Source of the DNA: Saccharomonospora amisosensis
Lineage (GTDB): Bacteria > Actinomycetota > Actinomycetes > Mycobacteriales > Pseudonocardiaceae
Assembly (NCBI RefSeq): GCF_011761185.1
Contig: NZ_JAAOYM010000001.1
Location: 372,001-436,000, forward strand
Direction: 5' to 3'
DNA: 64,000 nt
Shown: positions 43,063 to 51,366 of the stretch, in pieces
How positions within the stretch are numbered: the stretch's first letter is position 1
How the letters are laid out: every line of letters starts with the position of its first letter
Notes under the pieces: generated by a model
What the model was told of the DNA's origin: nothing
The model's input: the letters and a program-made list of their open reading frames with translations, nothing else
Databases searched by the model: none
Translations under genes and position numbers: made by a program

Positions 43063-43117
43063 CGTTTCAGGGTGTGCTGACTCTCGGGCTGGGCCGGATG
43101 TGTTTAGGGTGTTGCTC

Positions 43118-43636
43118 ATGCCGATGTTCGCCTTCGAGGGCGTGAGCCCCACCGTGCACCCGGACGCCTGGATCGCCCCGACGGCGACGCTGATCGGAGA
43201 TGTCGTCGTGGAGAAGGGCGCGTCCGTCTGGTACGGGGCGGTGCTGCGGGGCGACTTCGGCCGAATCGTGGTCCGGGAGGGCGCGAACATCCAGGACAAC
43301 TCGGTTCTGCACGTCAATGACGGGGTGTGCGAGGTGGGTCGCAACGCCACCGTCGGTCACTCCTGCATCGTGCACGACTGCACGATCGGGGAGCAGGCCC
43401 TCGTCGGCAACGGGGCGACAGTGCTCGACAGGGCGGTCGTGGGCGCGAGGACGCTGGTGGCTGCCGGTGCCACCATCACGCCGAATACCGAGGTGCCCGA
43501 AGAGGTGATCGCGATGGGCAGCCCGGCGAAGAAGTTCGTGCCGCTCACCGACTCCGCCCGCGCGTGGATCGACCACAATGCGGAGATCTACCAGCAGCTG
43601 GCACGCAGGCACTCCGAGGGCATCGAGCCGGTATGA
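43118..43636 (+). CDS. Gamma-carbonic-anhydrase-like protein (left-handed beta-helix)
   Basis: A 172-residue hexapeptide-repeat protein of the CamH/YrdA/PaaY branch. The repeats run from about residue 12 to 130. The metal-binding His residues of gamma-carbonic anhydrases are present in SVLHVND and VGHSCIVHDC, and the conserved Arg/Asp/Gln frame (LRGDFGRI, NIQDNS) is intact, so zinc or iron binding and CO2 hydration are plausible, though many relatives are inactive. ATG 43118 is chosen over ATG 43100. It lies alone behind the tRNA terminator. Confidence 0.87.
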   Translation: MPMFAFEGVSPTVHPDAWIAPTATLIGDVVVEKGASVWYGAVLRGDFGRIVVREGANIQDNSVLHVNDGVCEVGRNATVGHSCIVHDCTIGEQALVGNGATVLDRAVVGARTLVAAGATITPNTEVPEEVIAMGSPAKKFVPLTDSARAWIDHNAEIYQQLARRHSEGIEPV

Positions 43637-43693
43637 GCCGAGCCTTTCGCGAGACCGGGCTGGCGTCAGGCCGGTGAAGGTGAGCGGTGGCCG

Positions 43694-44020
43694 TCAGCCC
43701 GGATTCCCGGACTCGCTCCGGCGACGGGCCGCACCGTAGAAGATCGCCAGCAGGATCGTCACAGCCAGGCCGAAGCCCGCGAACAGTACAACCGCTGCGG
43801 ATCCGTTCATCGGGATCTCGGGGCCGCCCTGACAGCGGATGGAGATCGCGGCACGGAAACTCAACTCGGCGGGGCCCTCACAGGAGTCCGCGACCTCGGC
43901 AAAGCTGATCAGGCCCGCCAGCAGCACCGCGGTGAGCGAGGCGATCGACCAGACAATCAACAACAGCACCGAAGCGCGTGCGGAGCCGATGCCGCTCCTT
44001 CGTACCGGTCGACTGTTCAT
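43694..44020 (-). CDS. Small two-helix membrane protein, last gene of a type VII-associated operon
   Basis: A 108-residue membrane protein of unknown function. Two membrane helices (about 17-42 and 75-97) flank an external loop with two cysteines (VADSCEGP and SIRCQGG) that could form a disulfide. ATG 44020 overlaps the stop of the YbaB-like gene (ATGA), so it is part of the four-gene operon. The basic C-terminus (ARRRSESG) would be inside. Confidence 0.68.
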   Translation of the reverse strand: MNSRPVRRSGIGSARASVLLLIVWSIASLTAVLLAGLISFAEVADSCEGPAELSFRAAISIRCQGGPEIPMNGSAAVVLFAGFGLAVTILLAIFYGAARRRSESGNPG

Positions 44021-44463
44021 CGACCGATGCGAAAGTCGTCGAAGAACTCGTCGTCCCCTTGTCCGCGGCGGCCCTCGGCCTGACTCCGTCCCCGCCGTGC
44101 CACGTCTCCGGACGTCCCAGGTGCCTGCGGTGTCTCGGACGGCGCTGCGGTCTGCTGGCGCAGCGCGGCGACGTCGCGCAGTTCCTGGGCGAACTCGGCT
44201 ACGTCGAAGTCGAGGAACGTCGCCGCTCGGCTCGCCGCCTCGTAGGCGCTGTTGATCTCCTCGGTGAGCCACTGCTCGTCACCGTCGCGCACGGTTCCCG
44301 GCGCGATATGCAGCCGCCTGTGCCTGCCGAGCAGGTCGACCCACACCGTCACCGCACCGGTCCTCGACGTTCCCTTGTATTCGCTGAACAGCGCTTCCGT
44401 GGGATTCTGCTTGATCTTCGCCAGCCGTGCCTTGAGTTGTGCGACGTGTTCAGGGCTCGTCAT
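44017..44463 (-). CDS. YbaB/EbfC-like protein in a type VII-associated operon
   Basis: A 148-residue protein resembling the YbaB/EbfC-related proteins that accompany WXG/Esp-type genes in actinomycetes. The N-terminal helix (VAQLKARLAKIKQ), the strand segment GAVTVWVDLLGRHRRLHI and the helical pair INSAYEAASRAATFLDFDVAEFAQEL follow the YbaB order; the tail (about 105-148) is disordered, Arg/Gly-rich then acidic. YbaB binds DNA in other bacteria, but in this context its role is unknown. Thirteen bases behind the WXG-like gene. Confidence 0.65.
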   Translation of the reverse strand: MTSPEHVAQLKARLAKIKQNPTEALFSEYKGTSRTGAVTVWVDLLGRHRRLHIAPGTVRDGDEQWLTEEINSAYEAASRAATFLDFDVAEFAQELRDVAALRQQTAAPSETPQAPGTSGDVARRGRSQAEGRRGQGDDEFFDDFRIGR

Positions 44464-44476
44464 ACCGTCACCGCCG

Positions 44477-45139
44477 TCACGGGGTGGTCTCGTTGGCCGA
44501 CGTCATGGTCTCCTGCGCCTCCTTGCCCGCGGCGTTCAGTGCGTCGATCTTCGCCTGTTCCTGGCTGTGAATCGTCCACCAGATCGAGACCGCTCCCACG
44601 ATGACACTCAGGATTCCGATGACGATACCGACAACGGCGCCGACCCCTGTCCAGCCCGCGGCGATCTCAACGGCCACCGCGACGATCACACCGATGATCG
44701 ACAGCGCGAGGCCGATCATGGCGAGAACGTCGGCGAAGCTGCGGCCGAAGACCTGGTCCCATGCGTCGGCGATCTCGATCAGCGCATCGCCGACGTCCGC
44801 GGACGGCTTGCGCATGTCGTCAAGACCCTTCTTGATCTTGTTGACCCGGGTGGCGTAGGCGTTGTTCGCCTCCCCCGTCCACGCGGCGGTCTGGCGGCTC
44901 GCCAGGTCCAGTTTCTCGACACAGGCGTCGAACTTGGTGCCGACGAGATCCTTGCCGCCTTCGCCGCCCGTACCCCAGACGTCCTCGGCGACCTTGCGAA
45001 GGCGGTCGGTGTCGATGTCCCTGACGATGCGGAGAGTCTGCTCCACGGAGGGCAACGACTCCCCGTGTCGCGCGAGGAAGTTGTCGACTTCGCGCGCGTC
45101 GGACAGCACGCCCTCGTCGATCAGGTCCTTCAACGCCAT
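44477..45139 (-). CDS. WXG100-like protein with two membrane segments
   Basis: A 220-residue protein. Residues about 70-120 form a WXG100-like helical hairpin with the turn AAWTGEANNAY, preceded by a head region with DIDTDRLRKVAEDV. Two long hydrophobic segments (about 138-160 and 165-188) follow and then a charged tail. This combination is common in actinobacterial type VII-linked proteins of unknown role. It lies 13 bases behind the EspC-like gene in the same operon. Confidence 0.7.
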   Translation of the reverse strand: MALKDLIDEGVLSDAREVDNFLARHGESLPSVEQTLRIVRDIDTDRLRKVAEDVWGTGGEGGKDLVGTKFDACVEKLDLASRQTAAWTGEANNAYATRVNKIKKGLDDMRKPSADVGDALIEIADAWDQVFGRSFADVLAMIGLALSIIGVIVAVAVEIAAGWTGVGAVVGIVIGILSVIVGAVSIWWTIHSQEQAKIDALNAAGKEAQETMTSANETTP

Positions 45140-45152
45140 AGGAATCAGACTC

Positions 45153-45521
45153 CTAGTTGGGGTCGTGCTTGCGCAGCCATTCCTCGACCTGGTCCTCGGT
45201 GATCTGGTAGTCCGCGCCTGCCTTGGCCACGCCCTCCGCCGTCGTCGTGATGGTCACGTGTGCCCTCGCGATGAAGTCGTGCATCGCGTCGACCACAGCG
45301 GGGTACCTCTTGTCGACGAACTCCGTGAGCGCGAGCACGGTCTCCTCGACCGTCTCCTCCACGTTCTCGTACCGGCTCACTTCTTGAGTCGTCAGGAAAC
45401 CTTCGAGGCTGGCGCGCTGTGGAAAGTCGACCATGTCAAGAGCGTCACTGGCGTCACCGAGAATCCCTTCGAGCTTCTTCAACTCGTCCGGTTCTACGCC
45501 GTACCCACCATGACCGTTCAT
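45153..45521 (-). CDS. EspC-like type VII secretion target
   Basis: A 122-residue all-helical protein resembling the EspC/DUF2580 family: GYGVEPDELKKLEGILGDA at the start is the family pattern, and the C-terminus has YQITEDQVEEWLRKHD, where YxxxD/E-like spacing could be the ESX export signal. It leads the operon; ATG 45521 has GGGAGGAG with six-base spacing. No ESX core genes are in the window. Divergent from the L11 paralog, with a 186-base shared promoter gap. Confidence 0.7.
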   Translation of the reverse strand: MNGHGGYGVEPDELKKLEGILGDASDALDMVDFPQRASLEGFLTTQEVSRYENVEETVEETVLALTEFVDKRYPAVVDAMHDFIARAHVTITTTAEGVAKAGADYQITEDQVEEWLRKHDPN

Positions 45522-45707
45522 GTGCGGCTCCTCCCCAGCAGCCAGCCGACAGTGATCATCAGAGTGCGCTGCGTGGTCACTGCCCTGAGAGAACATCGCA
45601 CACGAGATCCCGGCATGTAAAGCGTTGACCAGCCGGCCACCACAGCCGCAGTGTCGAGCAGGTCCGAGCTTGACCCTCCAGCCGCTGGAGTTCATAGCGT
45701 CCTGCGG

Positions 45708-46127
45708 GTGAAGAAGAAGCCGATATTCCGGGCCACGCTGCAACTTCCCGCGGGGGACGCGCCCGTGGTCGACCTCGGCAAGATGCTGGGGCAGACGGGA
45801 GTCAATCTTGTCGAGGTCAAGCGCACTTACGACGAGGCGACCGCCGCGCAGCGCGGCGACATCGTGCCCGTCGTGATCACCGTGTTCGAGGACCGCTCGT
45901 TCGTGCTGAGGTGCAAGACACCACCGACGGCGTACCTCGTGCGCAGAGCGCTGCGCGGCAAGGGGGCGGCCCGACCCGGCCACGAAGCGGCGGGTGCCAT
46001 CAGCCGCGAGCAGTTGCGACAGATCGCGCTACGAAAGCTGCCGGATCTCAACACGGCCGACCTCGAGGCGGCCATGCGCACCGTCGCAGGAACCGCACGC
46101 TCGATGGGGGTGAGGATCGAGGACTGA
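45708..46127 (+). CDS. Divergent paralog of ribosomal protein L11
   Basis: A 139-residue L11 homolog over its full length: GQTGVNLVEVKRTYD (N-domain), IVPVVITVFEDRSFVLRCKTPP, and the C-domain ISREQLRQIALRKLPDLNTADLEAAMR ending GTARSMGV. The rRNA-binding C-domain is well kept. The N-domain loop that in normal L11 reads PPVGPALGQ is VDLGKMLGQ, so the prolines contacted by thiopeptide antibiotics (residues 21, 22 and 25 here) are Val, Asp and Lys. It is not beside rplA or nusG, so it is a second copy. GTG 45708 is chosen by family length; the frame is open to 45651. Role inferred only: alternative ribosome, antibiotic tolerance or altered RelA control. Confidence 0.82.
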   Translation: MKKKPIFRATLQLPAGDAPVVDLGKMLGQTGVNLVEVKRTYDEATAAQRGDIVPVVITVFEDRSFVLRCKTPPTAYLVRRALRGKGAARPGHEAAGAISREQLRQIALRKLPDLNTADLEAAMRTVAGTARSMGVRIED

Positions 46128-46319
46128 TCACTCGAACTGGGCGCTGTGGGCATCGTGCGAGTGCTCGCGCGCACGATCGCTCCGACTTCCGGCCCGCGGT
46201 CCACTAGCATCGAACACGCAGCAGCGACTGGCGCCATCGAGGTGGAGCACCACCGGGGAGCGATCGACGAGGCAGGCACCGCGCGCCTGGGTGCCACGCC
46301 GCGGCCAGGAGTTAGTGAC

Positions 46320-47588
46320 ATGACACACCAGCCAGCGATTCCGACTCTCACGGCGGCCGACCCCCAGATCGCCGAACTGATCGAGGCAGAGGCCACTCGC
46401 CAGCACGACAAGGTGCGCCTCATCGCCTCGGAGAACTACGTCTCGCAAGCCGTACTCGAAGCGACCGGCTCCGTACTGACGAACAAGTACTCCGAGGGTT
46501 ACTCCGGCAAGCGCTACTACGAGGGCCAGCAGTTCGTCGACCCTATCGAGGACTTGGCCGTCGAGCGGGCCAAGTCGGTGTTCGGCGTCGAACACGCCAA
46601 CGTGCAGCCGTACTCCGGGTCTCCAGCCAACCTCGCCGCCTACCTTGCCTTCGCCGAGCCGGGTGACACCGTGCTGGGCATGGCGCTGCCCGCGGGCGGT
46701 CATCTGACACACGGCTGGTCGGTGTCGGCGACCGGCAAGTGGTTCAACGCGGTGCGCTACGGCGTGCGTAAGGAAGACGGCAGGCTGGACCTCGACGAGG
46801 TCCGCGACCTGGCAAGGCAGCACAGGCCGAAGCTGATCTTCGCTGGCGGCACCGCCATCCCCCGGACAATCGACTTCGCCGCGTTCGCGGAGATCGCGCG
46901 GGAGGTCGACGCTGTGCTGGTCGCCGACATCGCCCACATCGCGGGGCTGGTCGCGGGCGGTGCGCACCCATCTCCGGTCGGGCACGCCCAGGTGATCACC
47001 ACCACCACGCACAAGACGCTGCGTGGCCCGCGTGGTGCGATGATCATGTCCGATGCCGACCATGCCAAAGCGGTGGACAAGGCGGTGTTTCCCGGCCTGC
47101 AGGGTGGCCCGCACAACCACACGACGGCCGCTATCGCGGTCGCGCTCGGTGAGGCCGCGAAGCCGGAGTTCCGGGAGTACGCGCAGGGCGTGGTGGCCAA
47201 CGCGAAGGCGCTCGCCGAGGCACTGCTGGAACGCGGCTTCGACCTGGTTTCCGGCGGCACCGACAACCACCTGCTACTCGTCGACCTGACCCGCAAGCAC
47301 ATCGGCGGCAAGCCCGCAGCCAAGGCGCTGGACGCGGCGGGGATCGAACTGAACTACAACACCGTGCCGTTCGACCCGCGCAAGCCGTTCGACCCTTCGG
47401 GGATTCGCCTCGGCACCGCGGCTGTGACCACGCGCGGGCTGCAGCCGCAACACCAGCCGAAGATCGCGGAGTGGATCGAAAGGGCGATCTCGGCCGCCAC
47501 TACCGACGACGCCAAGGCGCTGCGCATGATCGCGGGCGAGGTGCGGGAGCTGCTCGCCGCATACCCGGTTCCCGGCTACCGCGACTGA
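46320..47588 (+). CDS. glyA: Serine hydroxymethyltransferase, variant
   Basis: A 422-residue PLP enzyme of the GlyA family that would interconvert serine and glycine with tetrahydrofolate. IASENYVS, TNKYSEGYSGKRYYEGQQFVD, GGHLTHG and TTTTHKTLRGPRG with the PLP Lys are present. Two positions differ from ordinary GlyA: GSPAN instead of GSQAN in the substrate-binding segment, and EGQQFVD where GGCEYVD is usual. It may be an accessory copy with another aldol specificity. ATG 46320 has AGGAG nine bases upstream. It follows the L11 paralog by 192 bases and ends at a strong terminator. Confidence 0.88.
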   Translation: MTHQPAIPTLTAADPQIAELIEAEATRQHDKVRLIASENYVSQAVLEATGSVLTNKYSEGYSGKRYYEGQQFVDPIEDLAVERAKSVFGVEHANVQPYSGSPANLAAYLAFAEPGDTVLGMALPAGGHLTHGWSVSATGKWFNAVRYGVRKEDGRLDLDEVRDLARQHRPKLIFAGGTAIPRTIDFAAFAEIAREVDAVLVADIAHIAGLVAGGAHPSPVGHAQVITTTTHKTLRGPRGAMIMSDADHAKAVDKAVFPGLQGGPHNHTTAAIAVALGEAAKPEFREYAQGVVANAKALAEALLERGFDLVSGGTDNHLLLVDLTRKHIGGKPAAKALDAAGIELNYNTVPFDPRKPFDPSGIRLGTAAVTTRGLQPQHQPKIAEWIERAISAATTDDAKALRMIAGEVRELLAAYPVPGYRD

Positions 47589-47599
47589 GCACCGTGGCC

Positions 47600-47634
47600 G
47601 GTGCGGCGCCGCCCACGGCGGGCGGCGCCGCACC
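47600..47634. terminator. Bidirectional terminator between glyA and ppa
   Basis: A perfect 15-bp stem (47600-47614 with 47620-47634) and ACGGC loop fills the gap between the two converging genes, ending three bases from the ppa stop. Confidence 0.85.
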
Positions 47635-47636
47635 GC

Positions 47637-48140
47637 TCACGCGTTGGCGTCCTGCTCCTTGTGTGCTGCCTCGCGCTCGTAGGAACGCTTGATTTCCTCC
47701 TCGGCCTCGGCGCGGCTCGCCCAGGTGGAACCCTCGACGCTCTTCGCGGGTTCGAGGTCCTTGTAGACCTGGAAGAAGTGCTCGATCTCGAGTTTGTGGA
47801 ACTCGTTGAGGTGATGGATGTCGCGCAGGTGCTCCAGGCGTGGGTCGTCCGAGGGGACGGCGAGGACCTTGTCGTCGGGGCCCTTCTCGTCGGTCATCCG
47901 GAACATGCCGATCGCCCTGCAGCGAATCAGGCACCCGGGAAACGTCGGCTCCTGCACGAGCACGAGCACGTCGAGCGGGTCGCCGTCCTGGCCCAGCGTG
48001 TTGTCGATGAACCCGTAGTCCGCCGGGTACTGGGTGGCCGTGAAGAGGGTGCGGTCCAGCTTGATCCGCCCCGTCTCGTGGTCCATCTCGTACTTGTTGC
48101 GTTCCCCTTTGGGGATTTCGATCGTTACGTCGAACTCCAC
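47637..48140 (-). CDS. ppa: Inorganic pyrophosphatase (soluble, family I)
   Basis: A 167-residue cytoplasmic enzyme hydrolysing PPi. Family I signatures are intact: [13 protein letters not shown], the metal-binding [21 protein letters not shown] and [13 protein letters not shown]. As in mycobacterial Ppa, His residues occur near the active site (LRDIHHLNE). GTG start 48140 with GAGGA upstream. The window thus encodes both membrane (hppA) and soluble pyrophosphatases. Divergent from dacB, as rv3628/rv3627c. Confidence 0.94.
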   Translation of the reverse strand: MEFDVTIEIPKGERNKYEMDHETGRIKLDRTLFTATQYPADYGFIDNTLGQDGDPLDVLVLVQEPTFPGCLIRCRAIGMFRMTDEKGPDDKVLAVPSDDPRLEHLRDIHHLNEFHKLEIEHFFQVYKDLEPAKSVEGSTWASRAEAEEEIKRSYEREAAHKEQDANA

Positions 48141-48293
48141 GCCGTCCTCGCTGCCTCGTTCGTTGGCGCCGCATCCGGGCGGCTCACATCGTCGTTCACC
48201 TGGCGTCACTAGTGTGGACCACACATTCGGCGGGTGCGGCACGGATGGTGTGCAAGTGTGACCTCTGCCCCGTCGAGCTGCGAGGAGGGGTGT

Positions 48294-50201
48294 GTGCCGG
48301 GTAGTGACGAGACGCCGGAGCCGACGTGGCCTTCCAGCGACCACGATGCTGACCGAGACACGACGGCGAGTGGTGACGGCGGGGTAACTGACCAGCTTCG
48401 GGTGCCGAAGGTCAGCAATGTCGATCCACCGACCATCAGGGTGTCCAAGCCCGCGGAGCCGAACCGCGCCCGGCAGGCTGACCCGCCCACTCAGCAGGCT
48501 GCCACGAGGCAACCGCCTCCGCAGTCACCGCCGCCTCCGCAGGCTGCCCAACAGCCACCACCGCAACCACCGCGGTTCCCGGCTCAGCAGGCGCAACAGG
48601 TGGCACCACAGCCACAACCACAACAGCCACAACCACAACAGCCACCGCCGCAGCCGCGGCAGCAACCGCCGCGCAACCAGCCGCAGCGACAGCCACAACC
48701 ACAACCACAACCACAACCACCGTCACAACCACAACCACCGTCACCGCTGGGTAAGCCTGCCGGGGCAGGACCCCCTGAGGAGAACGCGGCAGCCGAGCCC
48801 GCCGTTGCGAGGCGAGGCAAGGGGCTCCGCATCGGTGCAGTGCTGGCGGTGCTGTTGCTGGTGGCGACCGGGGTCACCCTCGCGCTGCCCGACGTCTCAA
48901 ACCGGCTCGGGCTGCCATGGGCACCGAACGCGCCGAAGGCAGAGCCGCCTGAACCCGTCGCGGTCACCCGCGACCTGCGTGGACCCTCCGAAGCCGAACC
49001 CGCCCCTACCCAGGCGGGCGTCGCCTCGGCACTACAGGACCCTGCCTCGGCCAGCGTGCTCGGCACACTGGCAGGCAGCGTCATGGACCCGGACACCGGC
49101 ACCGTGCTGTGGGAACGGGAAGCCGACCGGCCGTTGACGCCTGCCTCGACCACCAAGCTGCTCACCGTCGCCGCCGCGCTGCTCGCGCTCGACCACGGAA
49201 CGCAGTTCCCGACCACAGTGGTGCAGGGCGACGAGCCGGGAACCGTCGTGCTCGTCGCTGGCGGCGACGTGACCCTGTCCTCGCTTCCGAGTGGTGAGCA
49301 GTCTCTCTACCCCGGCGCCGCTCACCTCGACGACCTGGTGACGCAGGTGGAGCAGGCCACCGGCGGTGGCGTCACGGAGGTACGGCTCGACTTGAACGCC
49401 TTCACGGACGACCCGTCGGCGCCCGGTTGGGCGCCGGGTGATTCGCCCTCGACCTTCATGGCCCCGGTCGCGCCCGTCATGCTCGACGGTGGTCGCATGG
49501 ACGCCACGGACCCGAACTCGCAGCGGTATGGCGACCCCACCGGGGAACTGGCGCGGGAACTGGCGAACCGGCTCGGTGCGAAGGTCGGCGAACCACTTCG
49601 CACGTCCGCACCGCAGGGTGCTCGCGTGCTCGGCGAGGTGCGCTCCGCGCCGTTGGCCGAGCTCGTCGATCGGGCGCTGCTGACCTCGGACAACCTACTC
49701 GCGGAGGTGCTGGCCAGGCAGGTGGCGATCGCGCAGGGCAAGGAGCCGTCCTTCGCGGGCGCCGCGCAGGCCACGCTCGAGGTACTGGGCCGCAACGGTT
49801 TCGACGTCACCGGGGTGGAGCTGTCCGACGCCAGCGGACTGTCCACGAAGAACCGGGTCCCTGCGGCGGTGCTCAGCGAGCTGTTGGCCGTCGCCGCCGA
49901 CCCCAGCGACGACGACCCGCGCACGGCCAAGCTGAGACCTCTGCTCGGCGGCCTGCCGGTGGCCGGTGGCAGCGGGACCCTGTCCGACCGCTACACCGAC
50001 GGTCCGGCGACCGAGGGCAAGGGCTGGGTGCGGGCCAAGACCGGGACCTTGAGCGGCGCGAACACACTCGCCGGGGTGGTGCTCGACGAGGACGGCCGCG
50101 TGCTCGTTTTCGCGTTCATGTCCTCGGGAACCGACATCAAGGCCGCCCGCGCCGCGCTCGACGAGTTGACCGCCACACTGCGTGGCTGTGGTTGCCGCTG
50201 A
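48294..50201 (+). CDS. dacB: D-alanyl-D-alanine carboxypeptidase/endopeptidase (PBP4 family) with Pro/Gln head
   Basis: A 635-residue class C penicillin-binding protein. The head (1-175) is cytoplasmic and disordered, with a Pro-Gln-rich stretch at about 75-160; one membrane helix ([19 protein letters not shown]) follows, then the PBP4 catalytic domain outside with SxxK in [11 protein letters not shown], SxN in [11 protein letters not shown] and KTG in [10 protein letters not shown]. It trims or cleaves peptidoglycan peptides. GTG 48294 has GAGGAGGGG upstream. The head repeat is encoded by a degenerate CAACCA array. Confidence 0.92.
   Translation: MPGSDETPEPTWPSSDHDADRDTTASGDGGVTDQLRVPKVSNVDPPTIRVSKPAEPNRARQADPPTQQAATRQPPPQSPPPPQAAQQPPPQPPRFPAQQAQQVAPQPQPQQPQPQQPPPQPRQQPPRNQPQRQPQPQPQPQPPSQPQPPSPLGKPAGAGPPEENAAAEPAVARRGKGLRIGAVLAVLLLVATGVTLALPDVSNRLGLPWAPNAPKAEPPEPVAVTRDLRGPSEAEPAPTQAGVASALQDPASASVLGTLAGSVMDPDTGTVLWEREADRPLTPASTTKLLTVAAALLALDHGTQFPTTVVQGDEPGTVVLVAGGDVTLSSLPSGEQSLYPGAAHLDDLVTQVEQATGGGVTEVRLDLNAFTDDPSAPGWAPGDSPSTFMAPVAPVMLDGGRMDATDPNSQRYGDPTGELARELANRLGAKVGEPLRTSAPQGARVLGEVRSAPLAELVDRALLTSDNLLAEVLARQVAIAQGKEPSFAGAAQATLEVLGRNGFDVTGVELSDASGLSTKNRVPAAVLSELLAVAADPSDDDPRTAKLRPLLGGLPVAGGSGTLSDRYTDGPATEGKGWVRAKTGTLSGANTLAGVVLDEDGRVLVFAFMSSGTDIKAARAALDELTATLRGCGCR
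48600..48745 (+). repeat. CAACCA-type low-complexity repeat encoding Pro-Gln
   Basis: A run of imperfect CCACAA/CAGCCA hexamers encodes alternating Gln and Pro in the cytoplasmic head of DacB. Copy number is likely to vary between strains; it is in frame. Confidence 0.75.
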
Positions 50202-50270
50202 AGGCAGGTAGCGTCGTAGGAGCAGGCGACGGCGGAAGGGGCAATGCGTGAGTAGGGCAGCGCCCGGCGG

Positions 50271-51362
50271 GTGGACCTCCGCGGCTACCCGATGGTGGCG
50301 AGCACGGTGAACCAGGGCACCGAGTACGCGTCCAACCGGCTCGTCGACTGGTCCGTGGCCGCGTCGACCGGGGCTTTCCTCGTGCGGGGTGGACCGACCG
50401 TCTCCCCCGAGGAGGCCGAGCGGGCGGTCACCGAGTTGCGCGAGCTGACCGTGGCCGCTGAGGGCCACGTCCGTGAACTCACCGGTCTCGGTGAGGGACT
50501 GCCGCTGTTACCCGGCGAGGTCCTCGACCGTCCGGGGTGGGTGAGGGCGGCCGCGTCCGGCCTGGACGAGCTGACCAGCCGAGCGTTGCCCAGCGGGCAG
50601 GCAGGCAGGTTGGCGCCGCTGGTGGCAGGCACCGCCGGCCTGCAGACCGGTGTGGTGTTGGCGTTCCTCGGAGCTCGCGTGCTCGGCCAGTACGACCCCT
50701 TCGGCGGTGCCGACAAGAACGGCAGTCTGCTGCTTGTCGCTCCCAACGTGGTGACCGCGCAGCAGGCCATGCGTGTACCGGGCAGGGACTTCCGCATGTG
50801 GGTGTGCCTGCACGAGTCCACACATCGGTTGCAGTTCACGGCGGTGAGTTGGCTGCGAGACTACTTCGCCGACGAGGTGGGCAGGCTGGTCGGTGGTCTC
50901 GCGGAGTCCGAAACCCTCGGCAACCTCCTCGCACGGTTGCCCGACGCGGTCCGCGAGGTGCGGCGGACCCGGCAGGGCGGCTCGGTCGGGCTGGCCGAGC
51001 TGATGCAGTCGCCTTCCCAACGCGCGGTGTTCGACCGGCTGCTCGCCCTTTCCACGTTGCTGGAGGGCCACGCCGACTACGTGATGGACGCCGTCGGCCC
51101 CGAAGTGGTACCGAGCGTGACCACGATTCGGCGCAGGTTCACCGCCCGCCGCAAGGGCGGTGGCGTGCTCGACCGGCTGTTGCGCAGCCTGCTGGGTGTT
51201 GACGCCAAGATCCGCCAGTACGCGTTGGGCGCCAGGTTCACAAGGCAGGTCGTGGACGCTGTTGGCATGACCGGTTTCAACGCGGTGTGGACCTCGCCGA
51301 ACACGTTGCCGAGCAGGGCGGAGATCAACGATCCGCGGTCATGGCTGCGCCGGGTGCACTGA
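50271..51362 (+). CDS. Zinc-dependent metalloprotease of the DUF2342 type (Rv3626c)
   Basis: A protein of 363 residues (356 if ATG 50292 is used) belonging to the actinobacterial zinc-dependent metalloprotease / coenzyme F420 biosynthesis-associated family. The HExxH site is HESTH in WVCLHESTHRLQFT (about 181), and the downstream EGHADYVMDAV could supply the third ligand. No signal peptide, so it is cytoplasmic. It lies between dacB and tilS, the same order as in mycobacteria. Natural substrate unknown. Confidence 0.85.
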   Translation: MDLRGYPMVASTVNQGTEYASNRLVDWSVAASTGAFLVRGGPTVSPEEAERAVTELRELTVAAEGHVRELTGLGEGLPLLPGEVLDRPGWVRAAASGLDELTSRALPSGQAGRLAPLVAGTAGLQTGVVLAFLGARVLGQYDPFGGADKNGSLLLVAPNVVTAQQAMRVPGRDFRMWVCLHESTHRLQFTAVSWLRDYFADEVGRLVGGLAESETLGNLLARLPDAVREVRRTRQGGSVGLAELMQSPSQRAVFDRLLALSTLLEGHADYVMDAVGPEVVPSVTTIRRRFTARRKGGGVLDRLLRSLLGVDAKIRQYALGARFTRQVVDAVGMTGFNAVWTSPNTLPSRAEINDPRSWLRRVH

Positions 51363-51366
51363 CGGT

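Noticed and set aside
46320-47588. Biosynthetic gene cluster around the L11 paralog and SHMT variant
   Set aside because: No core biosynthetic enzyme, precursor peptide or transporter is present nearby; neighbours are housekeeping or type VII-linked.
48600-48745. CAACCA array as possible CRISPR or satellite
   Set aside because: Units are six bases without spacers and lie in frame inside dacB; it is a coding low-complexity repeat.
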